Source: Phallusia mammillata (lineage: Eukaryota; Chordata; Ascidiacea; Phlebobranchia; Ascidiidae). Taken from it: 64,000 nt of DNA. Below are positions 1 through 12,700 of this stretch, one piece after another. The DNA is taken from assembly GCA_003260075.1 (NCBI GenBank), contig QLIY01000039.1:62001-126000 (forward strand), in the 5' to 3' direction. How positions within the stretch are numbered: position 1 is the stretch's first letter; every line of letters begins with the position of its first letter. The position numbers and the translations under genes were made by a program. The notes under the pieces are model-generated. The model searched no databases and had not been told where the DNA came from. It was given only the letters and a program-made list of their open reading frames with translations.

Positions 1-447
1 AGCATAGCTGTTGTAACATAAAAAATAACATTATTGTACATTGTAATGTGTTAAAAATTCATTAACATGTTTTAAACATTATTCCTAAAGTAACTTGTAA
101 TATTTCTTAAAAAAGTAAATGTGTCAAAAAACTTTTTGGGGGGATTTGTGCAAAATTGACCTGTTTTTTTTCCAAGCAGTGATTTATGGAAGGTTGTTTG
201 TTGCTGCAAATCAGGAGATAGAAATAGGATGAATTTCCAGGCATTCGCGGTAATATTATTCGACTCCACCATAAACCGGAACAACATGCCTCTTCTCACG
301 TATAATACACACGCAACTTGCAGCAACTAATATATAGATCATTTGCAGGCCTTCACATCGCAGCTGATAAATCGATTTTCCGTCTTAGTCATCGCACGTT
401 AGGGAATTTACCTAACTTTAGTGCGCGCTTCCTTTAATTCAACTAGA

Positions 448-838
448 TACCAGATAGAGCGAGAGCTACGAACACAGGAACTCACACGTACAAAAGTTTG
501 CGAAATTTCGGTAGGTGGCGCAAAGAACATTCGCGAACTTTTAAAATCCAATTTGTGTGAAAAAATGCTGACGGTTAGGGCTATTAGGGTTGGGCCCACA
601 ATAATAATAACAATAAAATCAAATAAAANATTTGTGTGAAAAAATGCTGACGGTTAGGGCTATTAGGGTTGGGCCCACAATAATAATAACAATAAATTCC
701 AATATAAAAACTAGTTCGTTATGTTAAATTTTGTCCCCAGCCCCATCCCAGTCTCACTGTGAACATAAAAAATTGCGCTCTTTACGCCATCTTTCAGTAT
801 TTAGTAACTTTCCTACAGTCAGTTCCTATGTTAGTATT
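448..838. mobile_element. Long-TIR MITE family E, copy 1
   Basis: Left arm reads GAGAGCTACGAACACAGGAA then GGTAGGTGGCGCAAAGA; right arm has GCGCTCTTTACGCCATC and CAGTTCCTATGTTAGTA, its inverse. The interior shares GACGGTTAGGGCTATTAGGG with other copies. Interrupted by the N-marked duplication 550-697. Confidence 0.6.
550..697 (+). repeat. Local direct duplication across an N
   Basis: About 68 nt (from ATTTGTGTGAAAAAATGC) repeated exactly on both sides of the N at 629. Confidence 0.9.
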
Positions 839-1223
839 TCCCCCATTCAATGGTTGCTTGCGTTTGGTGCAAACCTGTATGTCCTGTATACACGGAAGCG
901 CAGACTTCACTATGCGTTGTGGATTGGATGAAAAATGACCGTTGCCTGTGTATACTGTAAACCACCTGTCATGTTCTAGTCCAGTCTGCTGATGTCATAT
1001 TGGTTACGTGCGAACTGCAATATCCGTGGCTGACTTGCAATTGTTTAGGTTCATTGCCGTCCAATTTTCTGCCTACGTGCGTTTCAAGGGGCGAAAAATT
1101 GCTATGATAAATGGGTTTTCGAGAGGGGTAGTATTGACAAATGATATAGTCAGGCTAAAGGTAACGGATTAATAGAGAATTGAAAATTTATTTTTGCAAT
1201 TTACTAAAAAGTAAACAATTGTT

Positions 1224-1314
1224 ATCTTGCTTTGTTTGATGAACGAGATAAAACAGGAAAACGCGTTTNTCTTGCTTTGTTTGATGAACGAGATAAAACA
1301 GGAAAACGCGTTTG
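1224..1314 (+). repeat. Local direct duplication across an N
   Basis: 45 nt (from TCTTGCTTTGTTTGATGAAC) repeated on both sides of the N at 1269. Confidence 0.9.
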
Positions 1315-1383
1315 TAATATAAAAGGGAAAATATAACCCTTTTATATTACAAACGCGTTTTCCTATTTTATCTCGTTCATCAA
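1281..1383. repeat. Palindrome with 47-nt arms
   Basis: Arms 1281-1327 and 1337-1383 are inverse copies with one visible mismatch and a 9-nt spacer, including ACGCGTTTGTAATATAAAAG and its inverse. The left arm is also repeated across the N at 1269. Confidence 0.85.
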
Positions 1384-1423
1384 CGGTATTTTGTTCCTTT
1401 ACTCTGAAACAATTTCTTCCATA

Positions 1424-1500
1424 AAAGCCTGTGTAGCTAAGGCGGTAGAGCGCCAGTCCCGGAAAGACTTCAGTCGTGGGTTGAAATCCCACCGCAGAAT
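1424..1500 (+). repeat. tRNA-derived SINE piece
   Basis: A-box-like TAGCTAAGGCGGTAGAG and B-box-like GGGTTGAAATCCC with a CCACCGCAG end. The same 3' phrase recurs in the copies at 1655 and 5028. Confidence 0.65.
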
Positions 1501-1654
1501 AGTATTTTCTAGCCTACGCCTTTTCATATTTTGTAATCCTGTGTAGACCGATTTGCTTTGATACAACGCTTCCAATCAGCATATCGTACTTCGAATTAAA
1601 TATGTGTGAGTCGTACTTGAGGGTCCAAAATTTCTGCAGTGCTTGACATATAAA

Positions 1655-1790
1655 TTAAAGTACCCACGGGGCCCTAGGTATGCTACTGTCGTGGGTTTGA
1701 ATCCCATCGCAGGCCTGATTTTTCTACCTTATACCTTACTGTACATAGGAATGCTTGGAAGGCCAGCTCGTACTATGATTCTTTGTTAAA
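1655..1790 (+). repeat. tRNA-derived SINE piece
   Basis: B-box GTGGGTTTGAATCCC, then CATCGCAGGCCTGATTTTTC and GGAATGCTTGGAAGGCCAG, the tail shared with the copies at 5028 and 37537. Confidence 0.6.
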
Positions 1791-1810
1791 AAGTTCCATT
1801 TATTTTACAG

Positions 1811-4800
1811 TTGCACCGGATGCGATTAGAAATCACGTGAAAACTTATTTGGAAATCCACAAAAACTTTCACTACTTTGCACCGGAATGTACAGGTGGGT
1901 CATTTTCTTTACTGTATCGCACACGGTTAGCAGTTATCCCTAGCAAATAATATCATGTGCTAAACACAGTTTTTGAAAATGTGGTTAAAAATGTGTCAAC
2001 AAAATTTGTGTTTTTTTCTTTGTCACCCAATCGTCAATTTATTTGTACAATCAAATACTAAGAACACTATACACGTACTTAAAATGAAGTTTAATTAAGA
2101 TCATAAATGCCAAGGAACTTGTCTATGTATAAAATGAATGTTCATACAGACGTTTTAACAATAATGGCAGCGAATTTTGAAACATCTGCTTAAAGATGTG
2201 TTCCATACATAAACGTTAGTTTTTAATCAAGCAAATAGTCCTTTGTTGATTTTTTTGTTACTTTTAAATTTTTATCACCAAATTACCATCTGTACTGAAC
2301 GAAAAATAACTGGAACGTATGTTTTTACAACAGATACAGAAACAGGTAACATCACTCCTGCAGTCGACATATACTCCTTTGGCATTTGTGCCTTGGAAAT
2401 GGCGCTACCCAAAGTTCAATTAGTCGGCGAAAACAAGAAAATAACACCTGCAGATATCGATAGAGCAGTTAATATGTTGGACGATACGCAGCAAAGAAAC
2501 TTCTTGAGGTAATATTTTGGGTTGCTGTGAAACTACAAGTGTTCTGTTCAAATCCGCATTTTAAGCAATTCTATATTGTGACAGAGGTACAACGTGTTTT
2601 TGTCACATCGTATTTGGTTTAACTCCTTAATCCCAGTGTTTATAAGATCCATTTGATTAGTGATTTATCCGAGTATTCTGACCTCTTGACCAGTGTTTTT
2701 CAACATTTTTTGAACCACCAAGCACTTTATGCAATAAAATAATCTTGCGCACACCAAACAAAATTTATGATTATGCAATAAAATAAACAAAAGCTCACAC
2801 TCAACTACTGTATTTTACTTAAGCAGCAACAGGCCCTCGCTAATACATTTTGAATACTTCACAACCAGTTTTATTTTTGCACAATAATAAATGAAGCAAT
2901 TATCGATGGGGGGGGGGTTACATTTGAATACACAACCAGTTTTATTTTTGCACAATAATAAATGAAGCAATTATCGATGAAATTGTTGATAGTGGAAAAT
3001 TGTTTTCATAAAAGAAAAGCTATTTACGCTCATTATGTTGACACAGTGGTTTTCGACCGGTGTTCTATGAAACACTAGTCAAACTCATCAATTTCTTGCG
3101 AAACACCTGACGATCTTTTGCGGAACACCGGTTGAAACCAATAAATTTTGCAAGGAAAACATAAAGGCACTGTTTTTGGTTAGAATCGGAGACTACTTAA
3201 ATTAAGTGAAGTCGGGCTCCCACATTTTTTGAAAAATTAAGTCTGTTTCGAATATTTTTACCGACTCCACATGCTCAAATATCTACGTGCATGTTCGCAC
3301 AAGCAGAGCATATAATAATAAATTATGCCATCATCTTAGGGGAGCCAAGTTTGTGACTTACGTCAAGCTGGTGCCCTGACTTCATTTAAACCCAAGGGTC
3401 ACATGTCAACGGTCACGTTTGTCAATATATTGACGGCGGTTTACGAAAGTTACGTTCCTGCTATAGTTTCCTCAAAGTTTGACCGATCTATTGACCTTTG
3501 TGTTTCGCTATTGCACGAATTATGTTTTTTTAAGCGGTTAGAAATTTGTTATATAGCAGAAACATTTTCGTAACACACCAATAAACGCGGAGTAAGCTGC
3601 AGACAGTACACACTGTCTCGACGTAAAAGGCCTCACCAGTAGTCACACTGCAGTTTGTTAGGAGTAACAGCCTGAATTGGCCACACTAGGCGACACAGCC
3701 AATGCCTTGTAACCAACTGCACTGGCGAGACCTTATAGGTCGAAACAGTGTGTATTGTCTGTAGCTTAAAAACAAAACAAAAATGCAAAACAAATTCGTG
3801 GTTTGTGACTGATTTTTTTTCCGAATATGCTTTTCATAGCTATGAGCTGCCGTATTCCTGTATTTTTGCAAAAAATAATTTAAAACGTTTGACGGACTGA
3901 GTATAGCTGGTTTCCAATAAAAGCTTACTTGACAATATTAGACCCTAAAATAGAGCTTATTTGACAAACTTTAAAATACCAGGGAAGTCGCATTAAAATG
4001 GCCTTTGGGGGGGGGGGCTTTCCAATAAAAGCTTACTTGACAATATAATACCCTAAAATAGAGCTATTTTGACAAACTTTAAAATACCAGGGAAGTCGCA
4101 TTAAAATGGCCTTTGTTGGGGCAACGGCTTAACTTTGAAACAACGTATTTGGCAGTTCCAAATTAAAACGGACTAGGCATGACAGATGCTTATCTGCATA
4201 AACTAATAAAAATTTCATTTATTAGATTGTGCATATCCAAGGACCCGGCCGAGCGCCCTTCAGCCCGTGATCTCTTGCTCCACCCAGTGTTGTTCGAAGT
4301 CCACTCTCTTAAACTCCTGTCGGCGCACGCATTCGTCAAGCATCAAGGTTTGGACAATGATTTGTCTAAATCTGTTTCCTGTTTTTTACTGACGTTATAG
4401 GATTCGCCCGATTTGCCTCGCCTGTATCGTTTTTTTCCCGCACTTAATGTCGAATATCTGCGCCGACACCGTATTTCAGGGCCAACCCTTCTACGTTGAG
4501 CATTTAAGCTGCACCCCGCCGGGGGGGGGGCAGGGGTGGGGAACCTACTTAGTACTGCGGGCCGCATGAATTCCACAACATTTTCGGGCGGGCCAAATAT
4601 TTTTGTATTTTTAAATTCCGTGTAATCATACCCTAAGCACACAAGTGATTTTAGGGGGGGGGGAGATTCGCCCGATTTGCCTCGCTTGTATCGGTTTTTG
4701 TCCGCACATTGTGTCGAATATCTGCGCCGACACAGTATTTCAGGGCCAACCCTTCTACGTTGAGCATTTATGCTGCACCCCGCCATCTTAAAGACGATTT

Positions 4801-7800
4801 CTATCAGCAAAATGTAATGTTTTTTAACATTCCGATTTAACCATAAGAACTTTGTGACAAGTTGACTACGTTTTATATTATTTCAATGGCAGTGTGGTTA
4901 TATTTTTGATTTAATAGATTTTAAACGAGTCCTATTTGGACTATTAAATTCGTTTTGGGTAAAAACTGGTAAATCTGGCGATCCCTCACTACGATGCTGG
5001 AAGGTGCAGCATACGAGGCAGACAACCGTACTTGTAATGGTGCCGCTCAGTTGATAGAGCGCGAGTCCCAGAAAGACATATGTCATGCGTTCGAATCCCA
5101 CCGCAGGCTAGATTTTTCTGGCCTACGCCTTGCCATAGACGGAAATGGGAATGATTGGAGACCGATTGATTCGGTATTACGCCTTCAATGTAGGCTTGGC
5201 GTATTACAGGTAGAACAACCAGTGACTTTGAACCAAAAAGTTACCAAACAGCTCATTTGTAAGACTTCCTTTAAACTCACATAATTATAGACCCACAAGT
5301 CAAATCAGTTGATTTTTAGACATATTCCCTGAGAACCAAATGGATTTCTACGAGCAGAAAGAACGAAAGAAATCCAACATTCTCGCGAGCGTTGCTGGGA
5401 AACTTGACGTCACTGAGGGGGAACAACCCGCTTTTGACGTCGACAAATATCTTGAAGACGTCAGGTAATGCATTGGAACTGGCATCTTCAGTTCACTATT
5501 TAAATGTTAACCAAAACCAGTGATATTGAAATGACCATGTGAAGGGTTTAATAAATCTTTAATTGAAACACTCATCATTGCAGACCAGCGATTACGGTAC
5601 ACTCATATATAACTTGGTGACCGGCTGTTTCGGTGCAACGCCCTTTATGGGCCTGGCGAACAACCACAAATCAGCCACAAAGTTGTCAGTGCGCCCAAAC
5701 CCGACAATAACCACAAAATCCTACCAACGAAATCCTCGAAATCCTACCAACTGAATGTCTGTAGCAGAGTTATAAGCGGGCCTAAATCTGGGACCCGAAC
5801 TCTAAAATACAAATCCCCAATTATGCCTAAAAGTTAGTGAATATGCAGCACAAATGATGTCAAATATACAAAGTCAGGCCCGAATCCAGCCCGTTTTTTT
5901 GAAACTCAAGCCCAAAACCGACCTGAAAACCCCCGCTCGACTTACAACTCCGGACTGTTGCATAAGTTTCAAGCAGCAATTTGTAAACTGCTTTTATATT
6001 TACAGAAACGGGATTTATCCGCTCACGGCGTTTGCCCTCCCAAAGGGGGGGGGGGTACAAAGTCAGGCCCGAATCCAGCCCGTTTTTTTTTGAAACTCAA
6101 GCCCAAAACCCACCTGAAAATCCCCGCTCGACTTACAATTCCGGACTGTTGCATAAGTTTCAAGCAGCAATTTGTAAACTGCTTTTTTATTTACAGAAAC
6201 GGGATTTATCCGCTCACGGCGTTTGCCCTCCCAAAACCCGCGAGGACCCAGGTTCACCCCCAGTCACCGTCTGAAGGGGAAGACCAGCTGAATAAAGGTC
6301 TACCGGGCAGTACCCCCCAACAACCCCTAGATGTTCCAGAAACGCGACGGATTATTCAAGCTCAGTGCTGCTTTATACCACGTGAGGACGAAAGCGAAGG
6401 CAGTCACGTGAGTAGTGACGTAGTAACGCGTCAGTTTTTAGAAAGGAATTTAATTTTGGGATTAAAATCTACTGCTTTTTGCTAAATCTGTAACTTTTTT
6501 CTGGAAGTGATTAAAGTGGCAAGGCTCTTTTTTAATAGACAACATTATTTTTGACCATCACTGTTATTTTTATTGTAGTGGTCCAATATGAAAAAGATCG
6601 AACTTGCAACTACAGTTTATACACCTTATTCACATAGAATCTTATCTGTCGAATAACTGTGAATAGAAAATCGTTTTCAAAAATACAGAATCAGTCAATA
6701 AAGATATTTTAAGGAATATATATTTCACTTAGAAGGCGTCTTCAGTTCCCTATTTAAATGTTAACCAAAACCAGTGATATTCAAATGACCACGTGAAGTG
6801 TTTGATAAATATTTAATTGAAACACACTTTTTCCGATTTTTTTCAATTAGAACCTAAATGTATGTGAAGCCTGTGTTTAACATCTACCCCACTGTTACAG
6901 GTGATCATTCATATCCGCTTTGAGGACAAACAAAACCGCCAATTGCGATGTGACACGTCACCAACTGACACAGCACAGATCCTTGCACAGGAACTCGCAA
7001 ATCTTAACTTTATACGAGAGGTTTGAATCTTCAGTAAACAAATGTCAGAAAAAACGTATTCTCTACTTTACCGTATCCTTTTAAGTGCTACGTTGTGTTA
7101 TTTATGCAAATCTAATATAGAATGTTCACTTAGTTAAGAATAGAGATGTACCGAATCGGCGTAATTTGTGTTCGGCCAAACCCGGAATCATTAATGACGA
7201 AGTCGTAAGGTACGAGTTTGACATGAAAACAAAAAAATTTCTACCAGGCAAACCGTGGTGCTACATAACAGGATATCATTTTAGTTCAGTGGGTCGTCAG
7301 TCTGTCAATGAATTACTGACTTTTTATCTGAACTGAATAAAAAAAGATGTTCAAAAAAATCTTAATAGTTGATGCGATTTTAGTTTTGGCGTAGTTGAAA
7401 GATTGTGTGGTAGCTTATTTAGAAGAAAAGACCTATTTCACGCTTTAAATTTGTGTTTGTAAACTATTCGAATTATTGCAAAAATGACCGATTTGGCCGA
7501 ATAAATTCGCCAAACCGAGTATTCGGTACATCTCTAGTTAACACCAAAGTTGTAAGTGGGCCCGAACAGAATATATACAAGCCTGAACCTTTTTCCCGAA
7601 ATAAAGCATATGTAATAACAGATCAAACAAATTAATTTGAATTTAAACACAGGATGATAAAGATTACATTGCTGATCTTCTGGAGAACGAACAAGCCGTC
7701 CATCAGCGCGTAAACAGCATTCTCGAGTCCGCTGATTTCCAAGTGCAACTCGAGAGCATCTCTGAAGTCGACCAAAGCTTACAGAACCACCAGTTGAATA

Positions 7801-7988
7801 ATAATAACAGTTACGGCGTTTTTGACCTCGCAAGTCCCCCTTACTTCTCTCAGGGGCAATTTAACCCCGCTGGGGAGATTCTAAGCCCCTCTTTTACCCA
7901 GCTAACGGCTGATGTGACCCCTAGGGCACCTAATGAGGTGAATGAAGCTTTAGTGCTGAACCACGTCGACCAACAGAGTTCTGGTTGA
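1811..7988 (+). CDS. NRBP: Nuclear receptor-binding protein (NRBP) pseudokinase, 3' half
   Basis: NRBP is a catalytically inactive kinase-like adaptor linked to Rac/ER-Golgi traffic and protein turnover. Exons: 1811-1894, 2334-2508, 4226-4347, 5320-5464, 6197-6407, 6901-7020, 7653-7988 (stop TGA 7986-7988). All phases agree, giving about 396 residues, the C-terminal part. The first exon reads APDAIRNHVK and FHYFAPE, the NRBP activation-segment end. The second has AVDIYSFGICALEMA, kinase subdomain IX. The third has RPSARDLLLHPVLFEV. Exons 4-5 carry the family signature KYLEDVRNGIYPLTAFALP. The last exon ends in a long low-complexity tail not obviously shared with vertebrate NRBP1. Introns contain SINEs, inverted-repeat elements and G-run duplications. 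Exon 5 exists twice in the assembly: a truncated copy at 6007-6044 and the full copy used here. The 5' exons are outside the window. NRBP identity is secure; the 1/2 paralogue cannot be assigned. Confidence 0.93.
2140..2200 (+). repeat. Dispersed GATGATGG...GAAACG repeat, copy 1
   Basis: ATAATGGCAGCGAATTTTGA then AACATCTGCTTAAAGATGTG, a diverged copy of the family at 23500 and 41690. Confidence 0.45.
2852..2979 (+). repeat. Local direct duplication across a G run
   Basis: About 60 nt ending ATTATCGATG repeated around a G run at 2908-2917. Confidence 0.9.
3044..3140. mobile_element. hAT-like remnant, CAGTGGTTTTCGACCGG
   Basis: A short foldback: CAGTGGTTTTCGACCGGTG at the left and CACCGGTTGAAACC at the right, with the right terminus lost. 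A relative occurs at 35941-36040. Confidence 0.5.
3592..3771. mobile_element. Inverted-repeat element family F, copy 1
   Basis: AAGCTGCAGACAGTACACAC at the left, GTGTGTATTGTCTGTAGCTT at the right: about 30-nt terminal repeats in a 180-nt element with a GTCGAAACAGTG phrase. Confidence 0.7.
3912..4115 (+). repeat. Local direct duplication across a G run
   Basis: About 95 nt (TTCCAATAAAAGCTTAC to GGCCTTTG) repeated around a G run near 4009; copies differ at a few bases. Confidence 0.9.
4401..4784 (+). repeat. Local direct duplication across two G runs
   Basis: GATTCGCCCGATTTGCCTCG to CACCCCGCC occurs at 4401-4520 and 4665-4784. Between them, bounded by G runs at 4521 and 4654, is a fragment beginning CAGGGGTGGGGAACC that resembles a hAT-like element end. 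Confidence 0.85.
5028..5180 (+). repeat. tRNA-derived SINE, most intact copy
   Basis: A-box CTCAGTTGATAGAGCG, B-box GCGTTCGAATCCC, then CCACCGCAGGCTAGATTTTT and a non-tRNA tail. It lies in an NRBP intron. Confidence 0.75.
5867..6236 (+). repeat. Local direct duplication across a G run (copies an NRBP exon start)
   Basis: The stretch from CAAAGTCAGGCCCGAATCC to the start of NRBP exon 5 occurs twice, about 180 nt each, separated by a G run at 6045. The copies differ at a few bases. The right copy continues into the full exon. Confidence 0.9.
7141..7536. mobile_element. hAT-like MITE, TAGAGATGTACCGA termini
   Basis: Begins TAGAGATGTACCGAAT and ends ATTCGGTACATCTCTA, near-perfect terminal inverted repeats of the widespread 'TAGnGATGnACCGA' hAT type. 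Flanks share only GTTAA, so the target duplication is decayed. It lies in an NRBP intron and has no coding capacity. Confidence 0.75.
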
Positions 7989-8127
7989 GATAAGTGAGGA
8001 ATTTCTGGCTACGAATCTGTGTGCTTGGTTGTGAAGCAAAATTGGGAATATGGTGCTTTGACTTTGGAGAAATAAGTACTGTATTCTGTTCTAGTAAACT
8101 ATGCTATTTATACTTTATCGTATAACT

Positions 8128-8631
<504 letters not shown>

Positions 8632-8873
8632 GTATAACTTATCAGAAATGTCGATATACTTGCCATAACCGAGATTTTTCCTGGGCAAGTATATCACAAT
8701 ACTGAGATGTACTTTTTCTGCTTGTGTGGATGCATCGAATTATTTAAGTCTGTGGACAGAATCAATGGGCTGTTGGCGTTTGTGAAAGTTGCTTGCGGCG
8801 CACTTACCAAAGCGTTTAAAAATGTTTTGCATTAAATATATCTGATTCAAACCTCCGTGTGGCAAGTACCAAA

Positions 8874-9122
8874 ACACTCTTTAAGGTGAAAGCTTTTTCA
8901 GCTGGTGATATTGTGTTACAACTACTGCTGAGATTATTTTTCTGTCAAAAATGCTCAGCAAACGTTTACCATAAAATTTATTAGCAGATGGGGGGGGGGT
9001 TTGTGTAACACTCTTTAAGGTGAAAGCTTTTTCAGCTGGTGATATTGTATTACAACTACTGCTGAGATTATTTTGCTGTCAAAAATGCTCAGCAAACGTT
9101 TACCATAAAATTTATTAGCAGA
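8874..9122 (+). repeat. Local direct duplication across a G run
   Basis: About 115 nt (ACACTCTTTAAGGTG to TTAGCAGAT) repeated around a G run at 8990. Confidence 0.9.
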
Positions 9123-9733
9123 TTGCATGTGACAAAGAAAATAAGAGGCACAATTACGATAGGCCATGGCGAAACGGTTAAAACAGATTGCTATAACCTC
9201 GGTCGGACACAAATAAATAAAAACAGCTTTCAGAGTTTTTTGTTTTAAAATAAGAACGGTTTTGCTTAATCCACTACAGCAGAAGAAATTTATCTAATGC
9301 AGCTTCGTAAAACAGGCTGATAGCAAAGGCAAGGAAAGGTATGTGTCGTTGCATAAAAATTAACTTAGCAACGTGAATAGCAGCATAGTACAATTCTAAA
9401 CCACACTACTTAATGCGTAGAACGTGAACGCATAAAGATCATACACTCCGCAGCCTGTGCAAAAATAGGAATCAAAAGGTGGTAATACATATTGTTGTGT
9501 CAGCAAACCTACACAAATCGATTAAAGAAGAAAATGATAAAACAGATTTCGGTTAAAAAGAATTGTAGCAAGTTCTCAAAAAAAGCAAACTTTAGGGACG
9601 ATAAAAAATCCATTCGGGACTGCACCTCGGGGGGATTCCCGACTTCATCCATTCACACAAATTCCAATTTTCCACTAAAATCGAAATTCACGTTTGGAAC
9701 TTAAAAAAATTGAACCAATCGTCCCCGACGTCA

Positions 9734-12700
9734 TCAAATAGGCGCGACGTCATTATCGGTGACGTCAGGCTGCGGTTCGACGGGTGTCTGTTTCCTTCTT
9801 AACCAAGAGGCAAATCGACTTGGGGCGGAAGTGTTCGTTTCCGTTTCTGTACTGGAAGTGTTCGACTTTCGGTCGCTTGCCGGTGAAGCTTGCGTGGAAT
9901 TACTAAGGGTGACGTCACTGGACGATGACGTTGTCGACTTCGCAGATTCGCCTACTAAAGGATAAATCGTTATTGTGGGTATTTTTGAGTTAAGACCCTT
10001 TTAACGTTGATGGTTTCCATTTAACGATATAGGTACCTTGCTTTCAAGTCGTTATTTTCAGATGGGGTTTGTTTTACACACAATCAAAACGCTTTCTTTT
10101 ACAAAACAGACGAACGTATTGAACCTTTTTTAAAAAACGTGTCAGGCGTACAAGTTTTTTAAGTAGTACGCCTTCAATTTTCTTCGATGTGAAAGAGAAA
10201 GAATAATTGTGAACATCTACGCATATTCTTTTACAACACAAACTATAATCTGGCTTACTACCGGTCTCATTTGCCAAGCTTTGTCATGCGATAAATAATA
10301 TACGAGATCAATTAAAAACAAATTTCAAAAAAAATATTCTCTAAAAAATTTTTTCGGTATTTTGTGCAATTAACCAGTTTTCCTCGTATCCTGAAAGAAA
10401 AAAAAATGCATCTAATTTGACAGTACTCTTTATCGTCATAAAAACAAAAAAATCTTACCGGAATTATTTCTTGTTCGTCTAAAAGAAAACCAGGACGTCC
10501 TCGCGGGTTGAGAAGGTTCGTTAGTTGGATTCTGAACTCTCCTTAACGGGGGGGGGGTGCATCTAACTTGACAGTACTCTTTATCGTCATAGAAACAAAA
10601 AAATTTACCGGAATTATTTCTTGTTCGTCTAAAAGAAAACCAGGATGTTCTCGCGGGTTGAGAAGGTTCGTTAGTTGGATTCTGAACTCTCCTTAACTTT
10701 GTGGAGTTGCTCCGGTCAGTCAAAGCTTTTTGAATCATCTGCTCCATGTCGTCCTGCATGTACCAAGCATAACGATTAGTCCCATAGGTCAAATACAGAT
10801 TTTTAGTTAAATTCAACTAGAGAAGCTATAACGTCCTAACCCAGAAAAATTCAGTTGAGTTAGATTAACAATTAAGGGTCATAGGCTTGACACCAATTGG
10901 TCACATTTGTGAACTCTCCATTATATTGTAAACCTTGATCTAGTTCACTGGTTCTTAACCTTTTTATTACCGTTACCCTTGGAAAAAACGGATGAATTTC
11001 ATTTAAACCTTTCAAAAAACTAATATGAATAATTATGACGCCACGGAAAAAATGACGGGGGGGGGGGTTTGTGAACCTTTTGTGAACTCTCCATTATATT
11101 GTAAACCTTGATCTAGTTCAGTGGTTCTTAACCTTTTTATTACCGTTACCCTAGGAAAAAAACGGATGAATTTCATTTAAACCTTTCAAAAAACTAATAT
11201 GACCAATTATGACGCCACGGAAAAAATGACGTTAAAAATTGTAAAATTAGAATGTAAAAACCTGCTGAAAAAACTGATATTGTCCACAGGTTTAAGAACC
11301 ACTGATAAAGCGCGCCCATTTTAACACAAAGACGTTTGTTAAAAGTCTCTGAAAGTAAGTTAATTCACCGAAAAAAGATTTTCAAAAACCATGCTTCTTG
11401 GTTTTAGTTATTCAGTAGAATCTCACCTGCCAAGCTTCTAGCTCGGTTTGTTGGTGGAGTTTTTGTTGAATGGCTTCTAGCAGTTGACTGTTAACAGCCA
11501 TCAGGTCGACCTTTGCCCTCGCTAGGTTGACCTGAACACAAAGTTACATTCAACTGCTCCATCTTTTCTGAGCTCTACATCTCTATAACTTATAGTTCTG
11601 TCGGCGTAGTAAATGCAGTGAATCGTACCCTAGCACCCTTCCTAGGATTCTATTGATCACTATTTAAATACACGTAAATACAACCACGATGATATTATAA
11701 GAAGGTGATATATTTGAAATTTATATGTACCTAATCCTATTAAATGGGTATAACATATATCATTTTCCTTACTTTCAGGACATACGCATACGTTACCTAA
11801 TTTTAATTGGATCTCTACATTTAACAACGTTATTGATTTTGCAAGCAGTAAAAAATATGAAACTCCTGGGTCATGTATACTTTAGTGAGTATAGCCGTTT
11901 TTTATTTCACGCTATGGGTAAACTGCTAGGTCATCCGGGGTCAAACTTTTGGAGGGTCATCTTCGGACAAAGTAAACAAACCAGCTTTGCGTAGAAAAAA
12001 TACGGACCAGAACAATACGCGTCCCCTTTAAAGTACAGACCCATAAACTGTAGCATGTCTAAAGTTGACAATCAAATTATACCTTTTCAAAAGCAGGGTA
12101 ACGCTTACTTAAACAAAATTTCAAAATAAGTTTATACCTTTTTTATTAGCTGTTGGTAATGGCAGAATACAGTTTGTCAAATGCATTTATGGTGTGTTTT
12201 CATTCACATCAACATTAATAGGAAACATTTAGAATCACATGCAAACAGTTGGGTTAAGTTTTGAAAAGGTCACCCCAATCACTCACACAAGTAAAAAAAT
12301 GATTCTTACCTCCAATAGGTTTTTCGAAGCCACTGCGTCATCACGCTCTTGCGTCACAGCTTTATGTTGGTCCTTCAACATCCGCACGATTTCGCTGTCG
12401 GGCGTTTCACATAAAACCTGAAAAATGAATTTGTTAAAAAGGTGTAAGTGGATATTAAATATGTTAAACCAGCGCTATGCAACATTTTTCAACGATATTT
12501 AAGCAAATAATAAAATTTGGCGGCAGTGCTCATGCTTAAAGTAGGAAACAATATATCGTACACAATACGTAACTCAAGTGGATATAATCGGGTGTAACTG
12601 ATGTAGCCCTTCATATTACTGATGATGGCACGAGCATTTGCCGAAACGTTTGAACAATGAAGCATGTCGCTTTGGGCGGTAATTTTTATGACTAAACATA

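Larger units (their letters stand above)
1..1810. other. Gene-free left edge, repeats and NRBP intron
   Basis: No coding exon is visible before 1811. The stretch holds one inverted-repeat element (about 448-838), two N-marked local duplications (550-697 and 1224-1314), a long palindrome (1281-1383) and two tRNA-derived SINE pieces. Since the first visible NRBP exon opens in the middle of the kinase domain, at least the part next to 1810 should be NRBP intron. The 5' NRBP exons lie left of the window. Confidence 0.6.

Noticed and set aside
4343..4810. 155-residue minus-strand open frame with internal repeats
   Set aside because: It runs through a G-run duplication and a hAT-like fragment; the internal repeat is the assembly duplication, and it starts in NRBP intron.
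5854..6485. Overlapping plus-strand open frames of 79-175 residues
   Set aside because: They read through duplicated intron and the true NRBP exon 6197-6407; only the exon part is coding.
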